A stretch of 64,000 nt of DNA from positions 1,784,501 to 1,848,500 of the forward strand of contig JACJYK010000001.1 of NCBI GenBank assembly GCA_020636135.1. Reading direction: 5' to 3'. Made by a program: the position numbers and the translations under genes. This DNA is from Lewinellaceae bacterium. Lineage in GTDB: Bacteria; Bacteroidota; Bacteroidia; Chitinophagales; Saprospiraceae. The notes under the pieces were generated by a model that worked only from the letters and a program-made list of their open reading frames with translations, was not told the origin of the DNA and did not search any database. Shown here piece by piece: positions 47,001 through 54,946 of the stretch (its first letter is position 1; each line of letters begins with the position of its first letter).

Positions 47001-47084
47001 ATCCCGGAAGTGAAAGGAGTACTCTTTTACCAGTTGGAGACAATTTCAGGTGTTCTCAATAAACGGATGGTAAAGGTGGATTAA
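41100..47084 (+). CDS. Giant surface protein 1: three lamin-tail domains, shared trunk, T9SS type A sorting domain
   Basis: Secreted protein of 1994 residues with an N-terminal signal peptide (cleavage near LISQSC). Head: three lamin tail domain (LTD) copies starting at about residues 24, 199 and 491, each with the (L)(Y/F)(I/F)SEY.EGS...K..E(I/L)(Y/F)N pattern and a GDDA(V/I).LS/R strand. LTD domains occur in secreted nucleases and surface proteins. Trunk: from residue 727 (CQDLVHISLTTGCDREIL) onward it is homologous to the trunks of the next two genes, with cysteine-rich Ig/HYR-like modules (CDEITQVTLDP, APEDVTVYCDGVPY, TATDKCGNTAYDTQTLYVKP). The end, ELYQNTPNPFSGETKIGF to KRMVKVD, is a type A sorting domain for T9SS. 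The likely role is adhesion; no enzyme motif is seen. Confidence 0.88.
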   Translation: MNLRYIPIAVLFFLPSAMDLLISQSCSDLYISEYIEGSSNNKCIEIYNPTPNSIDLSSTGYALKFFFNGSTSAGTTINLAGMLPGGDVYVVCDNDAAPAFLAVADQTSTSSFYNGDDAVLLLRGTDTLDIIGVIGNDPGTAWTGSSVSTLNQTLVRRPGVKSGIVSNPASFNPSLEWISYAQDFAGNLGAHYQDPCPCTELYFSEYLEGSSNSKALEIYNPTTNCVDLAEYTVYRFNNGSSTALDSMHFNQMLCPGEVYVIANPSAAAPILNVADTTHTITFFNGDDAIVLSHLTRQIDIIGIIGVDPGTNWPVGSGATSEFTLVRMSSVNSPTIDWSVGATQWNVFPQNTFDSLGTHFQNACSLSCDSMVVVTEGMNPCSGAIDALSYGLFWYIQTTQPVMQISSTHGAVTMQIAPDTLLVSMMNIPSGDPAEVVLVGGVCGDTLRLRDTISCDVCDFILPPNAGDETFCGDPSPTVVPTGGGFPGLKVTSDLFFSEYTEGSGFNKCLELFNGTGQNIDLASGFYTIDIYFNGNTTATSHVDLTGIIPDQGTFVICDDGATMAFLSLADLIDNNLSFNGDDAITLSHNGVIIDVIGQIGVDPGSQWGSGVQSTADNTLIRRPTIFKGDENPADPFLPATEWDGFATDHMADLGMHTYSAMDTLPEYYNFYDGDPAMGGMLIASGPSLSVASSANDSTIYVTALSMGCESAAVPLTFRSLQVESPSCQDLVHISLTTGCDREILVGDVLSGAYSCTDAFDLILTNTQGVSLASPLVNLMDVGSSFTYRIRNRYDGATCWGTIQVEKKFPPVIECRDVTIACTDTLPLPPVPISCDPYIRTTIHNQSFTHEDCDSRFTGYYDRSILVEDAWGNQQSCNQRIWVEKATLTNLMFPDDEIIECRDPGLTSFVTSTLDENGYYHPIPYIIQGINIGLVEAPSIDGNYLDPRIDHCNIITLFDDVVLPACGMTYTIRRNWIVKDWCTGEEISGIQYIRIIDTLAPKFEKFNAPEVTYNVHDCKAAATFYWPEIKSECSSILDLKWRYELSYQDPQHPGKEVAVYGEVAYPDPVHFYLPFGNHDIRFDLRDGCENDTTFYYRLSIQDELPPEPVCDEITQVTLDPEQCWARVYAKDLDDGSHDACCDRLHFAVANMDSVTYWRNYWRDYFSSCLDPYDYHHNYNAIEAAIEEWINVFVFDDYIDVTECGEEQLVLRVYEACGLPAYDDHLFSGGEHEWFWWNLSDRFARWYWWRLNDYIHYGDPRPQFDCSTGDFEWKNPVVSVPGVGNFGGPYGYENFIDRMEIPDATARLEWESRVGGPYQGEVSITKTLLGQTRWYFYHLYNDCMIRVLKDDKTPPLVIAPEDVTVYCDGVPYWWELTKPYAGGTKTATVKGHGASFTHDVCEGEDALATYCADPYIYPVGWNTSGAPVEVTTVCCVEIPWDGGDFGYYGGSVCGESNYAGGVNCDEYSYWYHDHNWQPIYCRLWLMLDQYDNPDGGHPNPQSYFDETAEDWVITDNCWAPETEVQYSGSLNECGVGTLTKTVTATDKCGNTAYDTQTLYVKPRSDFEVIFPADVVVNCTDPGSLAADRTGAGYPEISDDDCELIGVTYSDERYDVTEGCYKILRTWKLIDWCVYSPDLHSRYPDVIVDDRLVASESRCCIHRNLKDDGDGYMTYLQVIKVIDDEAPVIVCNELEETCIYDNNCDAATVRYELLVSGTDNCAAEEEIQYRYTVLTGETTPVAYGQGHELNADLAVGTYGVWLVGKDRCGNEDSCYTSFTIRDCKNPTPYCYHGIATVVMSPSGEVEVWATDFDAGSYDNCTTADNLILSFTEDGETPSITFTCADIPDGRSQEIEVEIWVIDESGNKDFCTTTLLLQDNTGNACQDSSPLTNSGTGLASPGQKVKGEGIRTPELYQNTPNPFSGETKIGFWLPESMTATLRIMDVTGKELYRVTGNYSGGNHLITLEAGSIPEVKGVLFYQLETISGVLNKRMVKVD

Positions 47085-47264
47085 CCGATGCTGACCGGTG
47101 CTGACCGACCGAAGGGAGCGTCAGTAGAAACGGAGAAAGGCGTGTTGAATAAGCGTATGGTGAAAGTGGATTAACCGATGCTGACCGGTGCTGACCGACC
47201 GAAGGGAGCGTCAGTAGAGACTGCTAAAGGCGTATTGAATAAACGCATGGTGAAGGTGGATTAA
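47042..47264 (+). repeat. Tail cassettes after giant gene 1: two extra copies of the gene's 3' end, 90-base period
   Basis: The last codons of the gene (GVLNKRMVKVD and stop, 47084) recur twice, ending at stops 47174 and 47264, exactly 90 bases apart. Each copy is preceded by a spacer holding a hairpin with CTGAC/GTCAG arms (47101-47124 and 47191-47214). Because 90 is a multiple of three, the extra copies are in frame with the gene beyond its stop codon. Confidence 0.85.
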
Positions 47265-47577
47265 CAAATTGTCGATTTACAAGCGACCTCAATTCATATA
47301 ATCATCTGCTAATGAATTAAATATATTATTTTTTTCGATGCCAGATAAAGAAAAAATCAGACACTCCCGGCTAGTAAAAAATTTCTTTTGCGCATGAATT
47401 TTGATACCTTTATGTTAAGAGGGAACAAATCAACCTGGAGTTAGAAACCTTAAGAAACCAACAAACCTGTTCTTTATCTTTTTCCTTGGGGAATAATATT
47501 CCCGGGTCCTTTATCATCTATCCACTGCCTGATTGGGTTTTGAAGTTGGATAACTGTGGTTGGACCGGTCATTACAT
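47265..47577. other. Spacer before giant gene 2
   Basis: AT-rich, with no open frame of note. It contains a perfect 15-base palindrome (GGGAATA arms, 47489-47503) and a weak promoter-like TACCTTTA at 47405-47412, which misses the TAnnTTTG consensus at its last base. Nothing else stands out. Confidence 0.4.
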
Positions 47578-47775
47578 ATGGAAAAAGTTTATCAACAATT
47601 AATCAAGTTTATTACCTGCCAATTAAGAACCATGCTATTCGGCCTGGGTTTTCGATGGGTTGTGCTTGGCGCTGCCTTTTTGCCAGCGGCACTGAAAGCG
47701 CAACCATGTACCCTTTCGATCGATAGTACGAGTACTCCGATGCAAATACCATTGGGAGGCAAGCTTCCTTTTTAA
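47578..47775 (+). pseudogene. 5' fragment of giant gene 2 (signal peptide and first residues), ended by in-frame TAA
   Basis: ATG 47578 (or 47632, which gives a tighter signal peptide, MLFGLGFRWVVLGAAFLPA) opens a frame with a signal peptide cleaved near LKAQ. It reads into IPLGGKLPF and stops at TAA 47773-47775. The frame then continues without another stop into the 2075-residue frame below. The residues after the stop (ATASGGEGNCKL) align with ANAFGGMGNCRL of the following repeat, where the stop position is a TAT tyrosine. The fragment and the long frame are therefore one gene split by a single substitution, unless this is a sequencing error. Confidence 0.8.
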
Positions 47776-47838
47776 GCCACCGCATCCGGAGGGGAGGGAA
47801 ATTGTAAACTAGCACTGGATATACAGCGTGTCGGGGAC

Positions 47839-50800
47839 ATGAGCTGGACTTTTGTAGCCTCAGTCTCCGGGGGGGCCAATAAAGTCCTGAGTGGGTCCAC
47901 CACTTTACCTGTAGCGACTTTTCCTGCTGGTAATTATACGTTAATGTTTTCCTATGGATGTGATGGTATGGGATGCATTCCCGATTCGACCAGAATTCCA
48001 TTACAAATTGTGAGCACTCCCGGTATTATCAATGAGCGGGTAACTGAAGACATCTGCCTGGGAGGACGCATGGACTTTTATGCCAATGCTTTTGGAGGGA
48101 TGGGCAATTGCCGGCTGGGTATCGAAATCCGGGCATATGATCCTACCAACACCCAACCTTATAAGTTCCTGGCTTCAGTATCCGGTGTTCCGGATTTGAA
48201 ACTGGCTGGTTCTACGACATTGATGGCAACTATGTTTCCGGTAGGTGATTATGAAGTCCGGTTGTTTTATGAATGTGGTCCGGATGCAATGAGCAGGACC
48301 CTCGTGGATGAAAAGACCTTATTAATTGCTATTCATCCCCTGCCGCAAATCCGGATGGATGCAGACCTTGATGATACCATCTGTTCCAGGGAAGTCTTTT
48401 ACCTTCCAGGTTTATTCGAGGATCTTCCCCCAGGGTACACCATGCAATTCAAGGACAATCTGGGGAACCTTATCGATACGAATCAACGGATTATCAATAC
48501 GGGTTCTGGTCCCATCGTACGTAATTATTCCTTAACTCCCTATTCCTGTATTCCGCCTACATGCATCACCGATATTCGGGTTGGAGGGCAGACAGGAGAC
48601 AATTATATTGGGCCGACATGTAATGGTGACGGCACTTTCCGGACCTGTTTTTACCTTACAGGCAAAAATTTACCTGATAATCTTTCACTTTATTCTGCGG
48701 AGATCAATGGGCAATTATACAATGCTGATTTTTTTCAAAAGCTGGCTCTCGATCGGGCGGTGGTTTGTTTTCGAAAAGTAACTGCTTCCGGTCCCGTCAC
48801 CGTGAACATGATTATTTTCAATCGGTGTAGTCTTCAGCTTACGGACCTTTTTACAGCGCCGGATTGCACCTCTCCTTCCAATTGCCTGACGGATTTCAGA
48901 GTTGCAGGAGCGCCATTGGATAACTACACCGGACCCGCTTGTGATGTTAACGGAACCTACCGGACCTGCTTTTATCTTACCGGGCCTAATTTGCCCAATA
49001 ACATCAATGCTTACAATATTGAAATAAATGGCCAGGTTTATACTCCTGCATTTTTCCAGGCTCTATCACCAAATACTGTTGTTTTATGCGCGAGGGGAAT
49101 CCACGCCCAGGATAGTGCGGATGTTACCATTTCTGTGAATGGCCTGTGCAACCTGACCAAAGAAAATTTATACAAGGAACCGGATTGTTCCTTGCCAGCG
49201 GATTGTATTACAAGTTTCCGACTTGGAGGGCAGCCTGGCGATACATATATCGGACCTACCTGTAACGATGGTGCATCAACGTACCGGACAACATTTTATA
49301 TTACCGGATCGGCATTACCACCTGATGTTTCCGATTATGAAGTGGTGATTGATGGGAATGCCCATACACCTACGTTTTTTAAGCAAATAAATTCTTCCAC
49401 GGTTGTGGTGGGTATACTCAATATTCCTTCTACCGGAATGCCAGTTTCTGTTACCATTAACATTCAGATGACGTGTACTAACACCATTACGGATATGTAC
49501 ACGGAACCTATCTGTACAGCACCACTGGTCGCGGAATTCCCGGTGACTTCTCAGGCACCTGGTGATGAATTCACCAATTCAGATCCATTTTGTTGCCCCG
49601 GACCAGCAGTTAATTTGCGTCGGACCGTTTTACCTGAACCATTGTTGCAGAGAGGGGTATCCCTGGCCGATACAGTGTGTTCCCACACAGCCTTCCGCTA
49701 TGATTTAAGAGATCTGTTCCAAGACCTCGACCCCGGTTACAACCTGGTATTAACCGATACGATGGGTAATCCCTTTAATCCGGTACTTGACAGCACCATT
49801 ATGAACAATGGGGCGGATCCCGTTACTTTATCGTATTCGCTGATTCCCTTTATTTGTGCGGAAACAACCATGCATTGCTGCCCGGGAGATACATTTACGT
49901 ATTTATTGACAATTCTACCCGCACCCAAGCTGGCAGCCAATGACCGTGTCACGATTTCATTAGGCAGTTCCTGCGAGCGGATCGTTCAAGCGGGTGATTT
50001 ATTAAATTCGACTTCTCCGTGTATAAATAATCTGGAAGTACGAATTACTTATCCGAAGGGAACCACACAATTTGATCCTCCTAATCGGGTAGATGCCTCA
50101 CATCGTGGATATGCACTGACCTTCCAGGTAAATGATCTTGATGGGGTCAACCGCACCTGGGGAACCCTGGTCGTGGAAGACAAACTGGGCCCGGTCATCC
50201 GCTGTGAGAACGATACGCTGACATGCCTGGAAGCGGCTATTCTATCCTCTGAAGAATACCTCGAAACGTTGGTGAGCGACTGTGGTCCTTATCCGGCGCG
50301 GGTAGACCTGGTAAATTCGATCTGGGAAGACTACCACTGCGAAGATTCGTTATTCAGTGGCAAGATCACGCGAACGATCCGGAGCAGCGATCCATGGGGC
50401 AACCACAACGAATGCACCCAGGAGATCTGGATCGAGCGGAATAACCTGGACAGCCTGATCTGTCCGGATACGATCGAGGTAGAGTGCACGCTGCTGGAAC
50501 TGTACAAGCAGTACGGATTACTGGATTCTCTGGCCAAAGAATTGTTTGGAGGCAGTATAAAGCTGGATCTGGAGGCTTTGGATCCTTTCACCTTGCAGGT
50601 GATCACGCGGTTCCTTTATAATAGCTCATTTACGGCTTATCCGGAAATCAAGACGCTGGATGGAAGCACGAGTCCGCTGTGGATTCCGGATTATTACTAC
50701 GAGCTGTTCCCGGGGCTGGCGAATGCGCACTGCAATACGATAGCGGAATACGAGGATAAGGTATTTGAGATCTGTGGCAAATCGCGGAAGATCAGGAGAA

Positions 50801-53800
50801 CGTGGACGATCTACGACTGGTGCGGACACCGGGATACGACGTGTGAGCAATGGATCATCGTCAAAGATACGATAGCGCCGTTCCTGAATTTCTTTGATTA
50901 TTTCGACCTGGGCAGATCGGAAATGGATACGACGTCGTTGCTTGACCTGGCGGATAAGTTTACGGTACTGGCGTATACGGAGCCGCACGACTGTAAGGCA
51001 CATGTACATCTTCCGGATGTAAAAAAATACTTCTTTGACTGCAACGACTTTGAAGTGGGTTATGAGGTAGAAGTAGCCGACGCGGGCCATCCTGGTAAGA
51101 CGACGGTATTGAGCGGTACGCTGCCGGCAGACATCTATTTACCGGAAGGAGTTTTTACCATCAAATTGCGGTTGGTGGATGCGTGCTGGAATACGAGCCT
51201 GGAGGTACTACCGGGAAATTTATTTGGGGTAGGCGGCTTCAGATCCCTGTTCACGACGCTGGTGCCGGGCATCACGGTGCAGGTATTGGATGCGACGCCT
51301 CCGACGCCGGTGTGTGATGAGATCACGCAGGTGACCCTGGACCCGGCGAGCTGCTGGGCACGGATCAACGCGGAGGACCTGGATGACGGCAGCCACGACA
51401 ACTGCTGCGATCAGCTGTATTATGCGGTGGCGCTGAAAGACAGCGTAGACTACTACGAAGCGCAGTTCCAGGAGTTCCTGTCGTCGGTGACGGAAGAATA
51501 TTTCGGAGTAGACATTCCATTTGACGGCCTGGGCCTCTTTGAGACCGAGGCTCCCAACCTGGTGTCGTTCATGCGGGTGGCGCATGAGGTATGGATGAAC
51601 CTGTGTGCCTTCGATGTGGTTGAAGACCTGACGGAGTGCGGAGAAGACCAGGTCGTGCTGCGGGTTTACGAGGCCTGTGGACTGCGCCCCTACGACGAAC
51701 ACATCAAGAAGAACGTGACGTGCATCCTGCCACCGATCTATCAGACGACACCGGGGGGTACACCTACGGCGGTTTACCAGTGGACGATCGACACGAAGCA
51801 GGAGCATTTCTTCTACGAGCTGATGAATGCCTGCTGGGATGATTATTTCCCATTGCTGGGCTGCATCACGAATGAGTCGCTGTACCTGCGTTATGTATGG
51901 TGCCTGGTGGAATACTACAAAGACAAAGGTCAGTTTGTACAGCTGAACAAGATGACGCTGGATCAGATCGAGCTGGAACTGCAGAACATCCTGAATGCAG
52001 ACATTGGCGAGTGCATTGTAGACAACATACCGGAGATCCTGGTGGGCCTGAAGGTGAAACAAAACTTCATGTACACGGATCTGCTGAAGACGAAATACAA
52101 CGACTGCTGGATCGAGGTGCTGAAGGACGACAAGACACCACCGGTGGTGGTAGCACCTGAAGATGTTACGGTGTACTGCGACGGCGTACCTTACAACTGG
52201 ACGGTCACCAAGCATTACGATTACGGGACAAAGTCGGTGGAATTAGGAGGAGAAGGAGCAAGCTTTGCGCATGATGTCTGTGAAGGCGGTGATGTGCTGA
52301 GTGATCATTGCATCACGCCACAACTGGTGTTCACGATCCTGACGCCGCCCAATGGTGGTTACGACGTGGTGAGTTGCTGCGTGGAGCAACCGTGGGATGG
52401 TGGTGAATACGGCTATTACGGAGGACCCCAGGTGGAAGGATATGCGTACGACGCCTGTGTGGATGGACTGGCGACGATCATACCCCAGTTGTCGCACGAC
52501 TGGAAGCCGATCTATTGCCAGATCTGGTTGCTGCTGGATCAATACGACAATAAGGATGGCGGTCATCCGGATCCACAAAGCTACTTTGAGGATACAGCGG
52601 AAGACTGGGTGATCACAGACAACTGTTCATTGCCGGATACGCAAGTGGAGATTACCGGCAGTCTGAACGAATGTGGGGTAGGGACGCTGACGAAGACGGT
52701 GACGGCTACGGACAAGTGTGGTAACACCGCACACGACACGCAGACCCTGTATGTGAAGCCACGCTCCGACTTTGAGGTGATCTTCCCGGCAGATGCGGTG
52801 GTGGACTGTACGGATGGAGCGAACCTGGCAGCGGACCGCACAGGAGCGGGCTATCCGGAGATCAGCGACGACGATTGTGAGCTGATCGGGGTGACGTACT
52901 CGGATGAGCGCTACGATGTAACGGAAGGGTGTTATAAGATCTTAAGGCACTGGAAGCTGATCGACTGGTGTGTTTATTCACCGGACCTCCATAACCGCTA
53001 TCCGGATGTGATCGTGGATGACCGGCTGCTGGCCGGAGAAGCGCGTCAGTGTGTTGTACGGAATCTGAAGGATGATGGTGATGGGTTTATGGAATACATC
53101 CAGGTGATCAAGGTGGTGGATGACGAAGCACCGGTGATTGTATGCAATGAGCTGGGTGAGACCTGTATCTACGACAACAACTGCGATGCAGCGACGGTTA
53201 ACTATGAGTTGCTGGCCTCAGGCACGGACAACTGTGCAGCAGCGGATGAGATCCAATACCGCTACACGGTATTGGCCGATGAGACGACACCGGTAGTTTA
53301 CGGACAAGGCCATGAATTAACAGCAGAACTGGCCGTCGGCATCTATGGTGTCTGGCTGGTGGGTAAGGATCGTTGTGGGAACAAGGACAGTTGTTACACA
53401 ACCTTCACGATAAGAGACTGCAAGAACCCAACGCCGTATTGTTACCATGGCATCGCCACGGTGGTGATGAGTCCATCGGGGGAGGTTGAAGTATGGGCTA
53501 GAGACTTCGATGCCGGCAGCTACGACAACTGTACGACGGCTGATGACTTGATCCTGAGCTTTACGGAAGACGGAGAAACACCAAGCATAACCTTCACCTG
53601 TGCCGATATCCCGGATGGCAGATCTCAAGAGATCGAGGTGGAGATCTGGGTGATCGATGAAGCGGGAAATAAGGACTTCTGTACGACCACGCTACTACTA
53701 CAGGACAATACAGGTAATGCCTGCCAGGACAGCAGTCCATTGACGGAGTCGGGATCCGGTGTAGCATCTCCGGGACAAATGGAGAAAGAAGAAGGGATAA

Positions 53801-54066
53801 GGACGCCAGAGCTGTATCAGAATACGCCGAACCCGTTCAGCGGAGAGACGAAGATCGGATTCTGGCTGCCGGAGAGCATGACAGCCACCCTGCGGGTGAT
53901 GGATGTGACCGGTAAAGAGCTGTACCGGGTGAGCGGCAGTTATTCGGGAGGTAATCATCTGATTACCCTGGAGGCTGGCAACATCCCGGAGGTGAAGGGT
54001 GTGTTGTTCTACCAGTTGGAGACAATTTCAGGTGTTCTCAATAGACGGATGGTCAAAGTGAATTAA
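47839..54066 (+). CDS. Giant surface protein 2 (main part): 107-residue tandem repeats, shared trunk, T9SS type A sorting domain
   Basis: 2075 residues from the first ATG after the in-frame stop; coding similarity extends upstream to 47776. As it stands it lacks a signal peptide, which is left on the fragment at 47578-47775. Head: two copies of a roughly 85-residue unit (GGEGNCKLALDIQ and GGMGNCRLGIEIR), then three copies of a 107-residue unit (from residues 242, 349 and 456) that I cannot assign. Trunk: from residue 700 (ANDRVTISLGSSC) to about 1980, nearly identical to gene 3 from residue 779 on. C-terminus: ELYQNTPNPFSGETKIGF to RRMVKVN, a T9SS type A sorting domain. If the stop is real and not read through, the product would stay in the cytoplasm or not be made. 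Confidence 0.82.
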   Translation: MSWTFVASVSGGANKVLSGSTTLPVATFPAGNYTLMFSYGCDGMGCIPDSTRIPLQIVSTPGIINERVTEDICLGGRMDFYANAFGGMGNCRLGIEIRAYDPTNTQPYKFLASVSGVPDLKLAGSTTLMATMFPVGDYEVRLFYECGPDAMSRTLVDEKTLLIAIHPLPQIRMDADLDDTICSREVFYLPGLFEDLPPGYTMQFKDNLGNLIDTNQRIINTGSGPIVRNYSLTPYSCIPPTCITDIRVGGQTGDNYIGPTCNGDGTFRTCFYLTGKNLPDNLSLYSAEINGQLYNADFFQKLALDRAVVCFRKVTASGPVTVNMIIFNRCSLQLTDLFTAPDCTSPSNCLTDFRVAGAPLDNYTGPACDVNGTYRTCFYLTGPNLPNNINAYNIEINGQVYTPAFFQALSPNTVVLCARGIHAQDSADVTISVNGLCNLTKENLYKEPDCSLPADCITSFRLGGQPGDTYIGPTCNDGASTYRTTFYITGSALPPDVSDYEVVIDGNAHTPTFFKQINSSTVVVGILNIPSTGMPVSVTINIQMTCTNTITDMYTEPICTAPLVAEFPVTSQAPGDEFTNSDPFCCPGPAVNLRRTVLPEPLLQRGVSLADTVCSHTAFRYDLRDLFQDLDPGYNLVLTDTMGNPFNPVLDSTIMNNGADPVTLSYSLIPFICAETTMHCCPGDTFTYLLTILPAPKLAANDRVTISLGSSCERIVQAGDLLNSTSPCINNLEVRITYPKGTTQFDPPNRVDASHRGYALTFQVNDLDGVNRTWGTLVVEDKLGPVIRCENDTLTCLEAAILSSEEYLETLVSDCGPYPARVDLVNSIWEDYHCEDSLFSGKITRTIRSSDPWGNHNECTQEIWIERNNLDSLICPDTIEVECTLLELYKQYGLLDSLAKELFGGSIKLDLEALDPFTLQVITRFLYNSSFTAYPEIKTLDGSTSPLWIPDYYYELFPGLANAHCNTIAEYEDKVFEICGKSRKIRRTWTIYDWCGHRDTTCEQWIIVKDTIAPFLNFFDYFDLGRSEMDTTSLLDLADKFTVLAYTEPHDCKAHVHLPDVKKYFFDCNDFEVGYEVEVADAGHPGKTTVLSGTLPADIYLPEGVFTIKLRLVDACWNTSLEVLPGNLFGVGGFRSLFTTLVPGITVQVLDATPPTPVCDEITQVTLDPASCWARINAEDLDDGSHDNCCDQLYYAVALKDSVDYYEAQFQEFLSSVTEEYFGVDIPFDGLGLFETEAPNLVSFMRVAHEVWMNLCAFDVVEDLTECGEDQVVLRVYEACGLRPYDEHIKKNVTCILPPIYQTTPGGTPTAVYQWTIDTKQEHFFYELMNACWDDYFPLLGCITNESLYLRYVWCLVEYYKDKGQFVQLNKMTLDQIELELQNILNADIGECIVDNIPEILVGLKVKQNFMYTDLLKTKYNDCWIEVLKDDKTPPVVVAPEDVTVYCDGVPYNWTVTKHYDYGTKSVELGGEGASFAHDVCEGGDVLSDHCITPQLVFTILTPPNGGYDVVSCCVEQPWDGGEYGYYGGPQVEGYAYDACVDGLATIIPQLSHDWKPIYCQIWLLLDQYDNKDGGHPDPQSYFEDTAEDWVITDNCSLPDTQVEITGSLNECGVGTLTKTVTATDKCGNTAHDTQTLYVKPRSDFEVIFPADAVVDCTDGANLAADRTGAGYPEISDDDCELIGVTYSDERYDVTEGCYKILRHWKLIDWCVYSPDLHNRYPDVIVDDRLLAGEARQCVVRNLKDDGDGFMEYIQVIKVVDDEAPVIVCNELGETCIYDNNCDAATVNYELLASGTDNCAAADEIQYRYTVLADETTPVVYGQGHELTAELAVGIYGVWLVGKDRCGNKDSCYTTFTIRDCKNPTPYCYHGIATVVMSPSGEVEVWARDFDAGSYDNCTTADDLILSFTEDGETPSITFTCADIPDGRSQEIEVEIWVIDEAGNKDFCTTTLLLQDNTGNACQDSSPLTESGSGVASPGQMEKEEGIRTPELYQNTPNPFSGETKIGFWLPESMTATLRVMDVTGKELYRVSGSYSGGNHLITLEAGNIPEVKGVLFYQLETISGVLNRRMVKVN
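48562..49512 (+). repeat. Three tandem copies of an unrecognised ~107-residue domain
   Basis: Units start at 48562, 48883 and 49204, exactly 321 bases apart. Each has the order CIT.(I/F)R(V/L).G, Y(I/T)GP.C, YRT.F(Y)(L/I)TG..LP, a central EINGQ(L/V)Y.P.FF and a closing cysteine after TEP/KEP. The copies are clearly diverged at DNA level, so the duplication is old. Confidence 0.8.
50173..54066 (+). repeat. 3.9-kb near-identical trunk block, copy A
   Basis: Paired with 57563-61456 at a constant offset of 7390 bases from end to end, with no net insertion or deletion. Positions 52147-52592 read identical to the partner by eye. A patch at about 50230-50335 is clearly diverged. The similarity stops at the stop codons. 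Confidence 0.9.
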
Positions 54067-54370
54067 CCAATGCTGACCGACCGAAAGGAGCGTCAGTAGA
54101 AACGGAGAAAGGCGTGTTGAATAAGCGTATGGTGAAAGTGGATTAACCGATGCTGACCGGTGCTGACCGACCGAAGGGAGCGTCAGTAGAGACTGCTAAA
54201 GTCGTATTGAATAAACGAATGGTGAAGGTGAATTAACCAAGCTGACCGACCGAAGGGAGCGTCAGTAGAAACGGAGAAAGGGGTGGTGAACAGACGAATG
54301 GTGAAGGTGAATTAATAGGGATGCTGACAATGCGCGAGCATTCGTCAGTAGGATGGTGAAGGTGGATTAA
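54034..54370 (+). repeat. Tail cassettes after giant gene 2: four further copies of the gene's 3' end
   Basis: Copies of the RMVKV(D/N)-stop end recur with stops at 54066 (gene), 54146, 54236, 54315 and 54370, at spacings of 80, 90, 79 and 55 bases. Hairpins occur between them at 54073-54096, 54163-54186, 54242-54265 and 54324-54348. The last has a different inner stem (AATGC/GCATT) but the same CTGAC/GTCAG outer stem. Confidence 0.85.
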
Positions 54371-54946
54371 TTAATGCTGACCAGTGCACTAACTTTCGGC
54401 AATATTATGCTGATATAATTTTAGTTTTCGTTAGAATGGGATGTAATAAATCACCCACTAGCCACCAGTTAGGATCTTGACATAACGATACAATCGCCGA
54501 TTGATATAAAATAGTCTGATTGCTGGATGATTCTCCTGGATCGAGCCACTTCATGCAATCTCATTGATAGGGGGATTTGAATTCAATGACTTTAGCAGCA
54601 TACTAATGATAAATTATTGGAATAGTTAATAAAAAGTTTTGTTATCCATTGATTGTTAGATGCATTTCATTAAAAGCTCTGCAGAATTCTAATTATTTTT
54701 ATTTCTATAAAATGCCGGTACAGGCAAGAGCGAACAAGTCTATCGCTTTCGGTTTGAAAACCCTGAAAACCAACTTGATTTGATGTCCTCAAATACTTAC
54801 TGGCAAGTAGTTTTTTTGTTTTGACTGATTGATGTATTTAAAAAGCCATGTGATAAGGTCATTGGCTTTTATAAGTTAGATGCATTTTGACATGGCGAAA
54901 GCCGAGTAGACAAAGCGTATTTAACCGAAGTGATCCAAAAAACCAG
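54371..54946. other. Spacer before giant gene 3
   Basis: AT-rich, without open frames that look coding. It begins with a truncated tail remnant (TTAATGCTGACC). An 8-base inverted repeat (AAAAGCCA at 54841-54848, TGGCTTTT at 54863-54870) lies about 75 bases before the gene start. No exact TAnnTTTG element was found. Confidence 0.4.

Noticed and set aside
51220..52215. 331-codon open frame on the minus strand inside giant gene 2, with a parallel one in gene 3
   Set aside because: Antisense shadow caused by the GC-rich third positions of the trunk. It is Arg/His/Val-rich with no recognisable motif and lies opposite well-conserved coding sequence.
47042..54370. CRISPR-like array from the regularly spaced tail repeats
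   Set aside because: The repeats are whole 55-90 base units without unique spacers between short direct repeats, contain stop-ended coding ends, and there are no cas genes.
54034..54370. Integron attC-type cassette array
   Set aside because: There are hairpins after gene ends, but no integrase gene, no attC core (GTTRRRY) pairs, and no small cassette genes between the hairpins.
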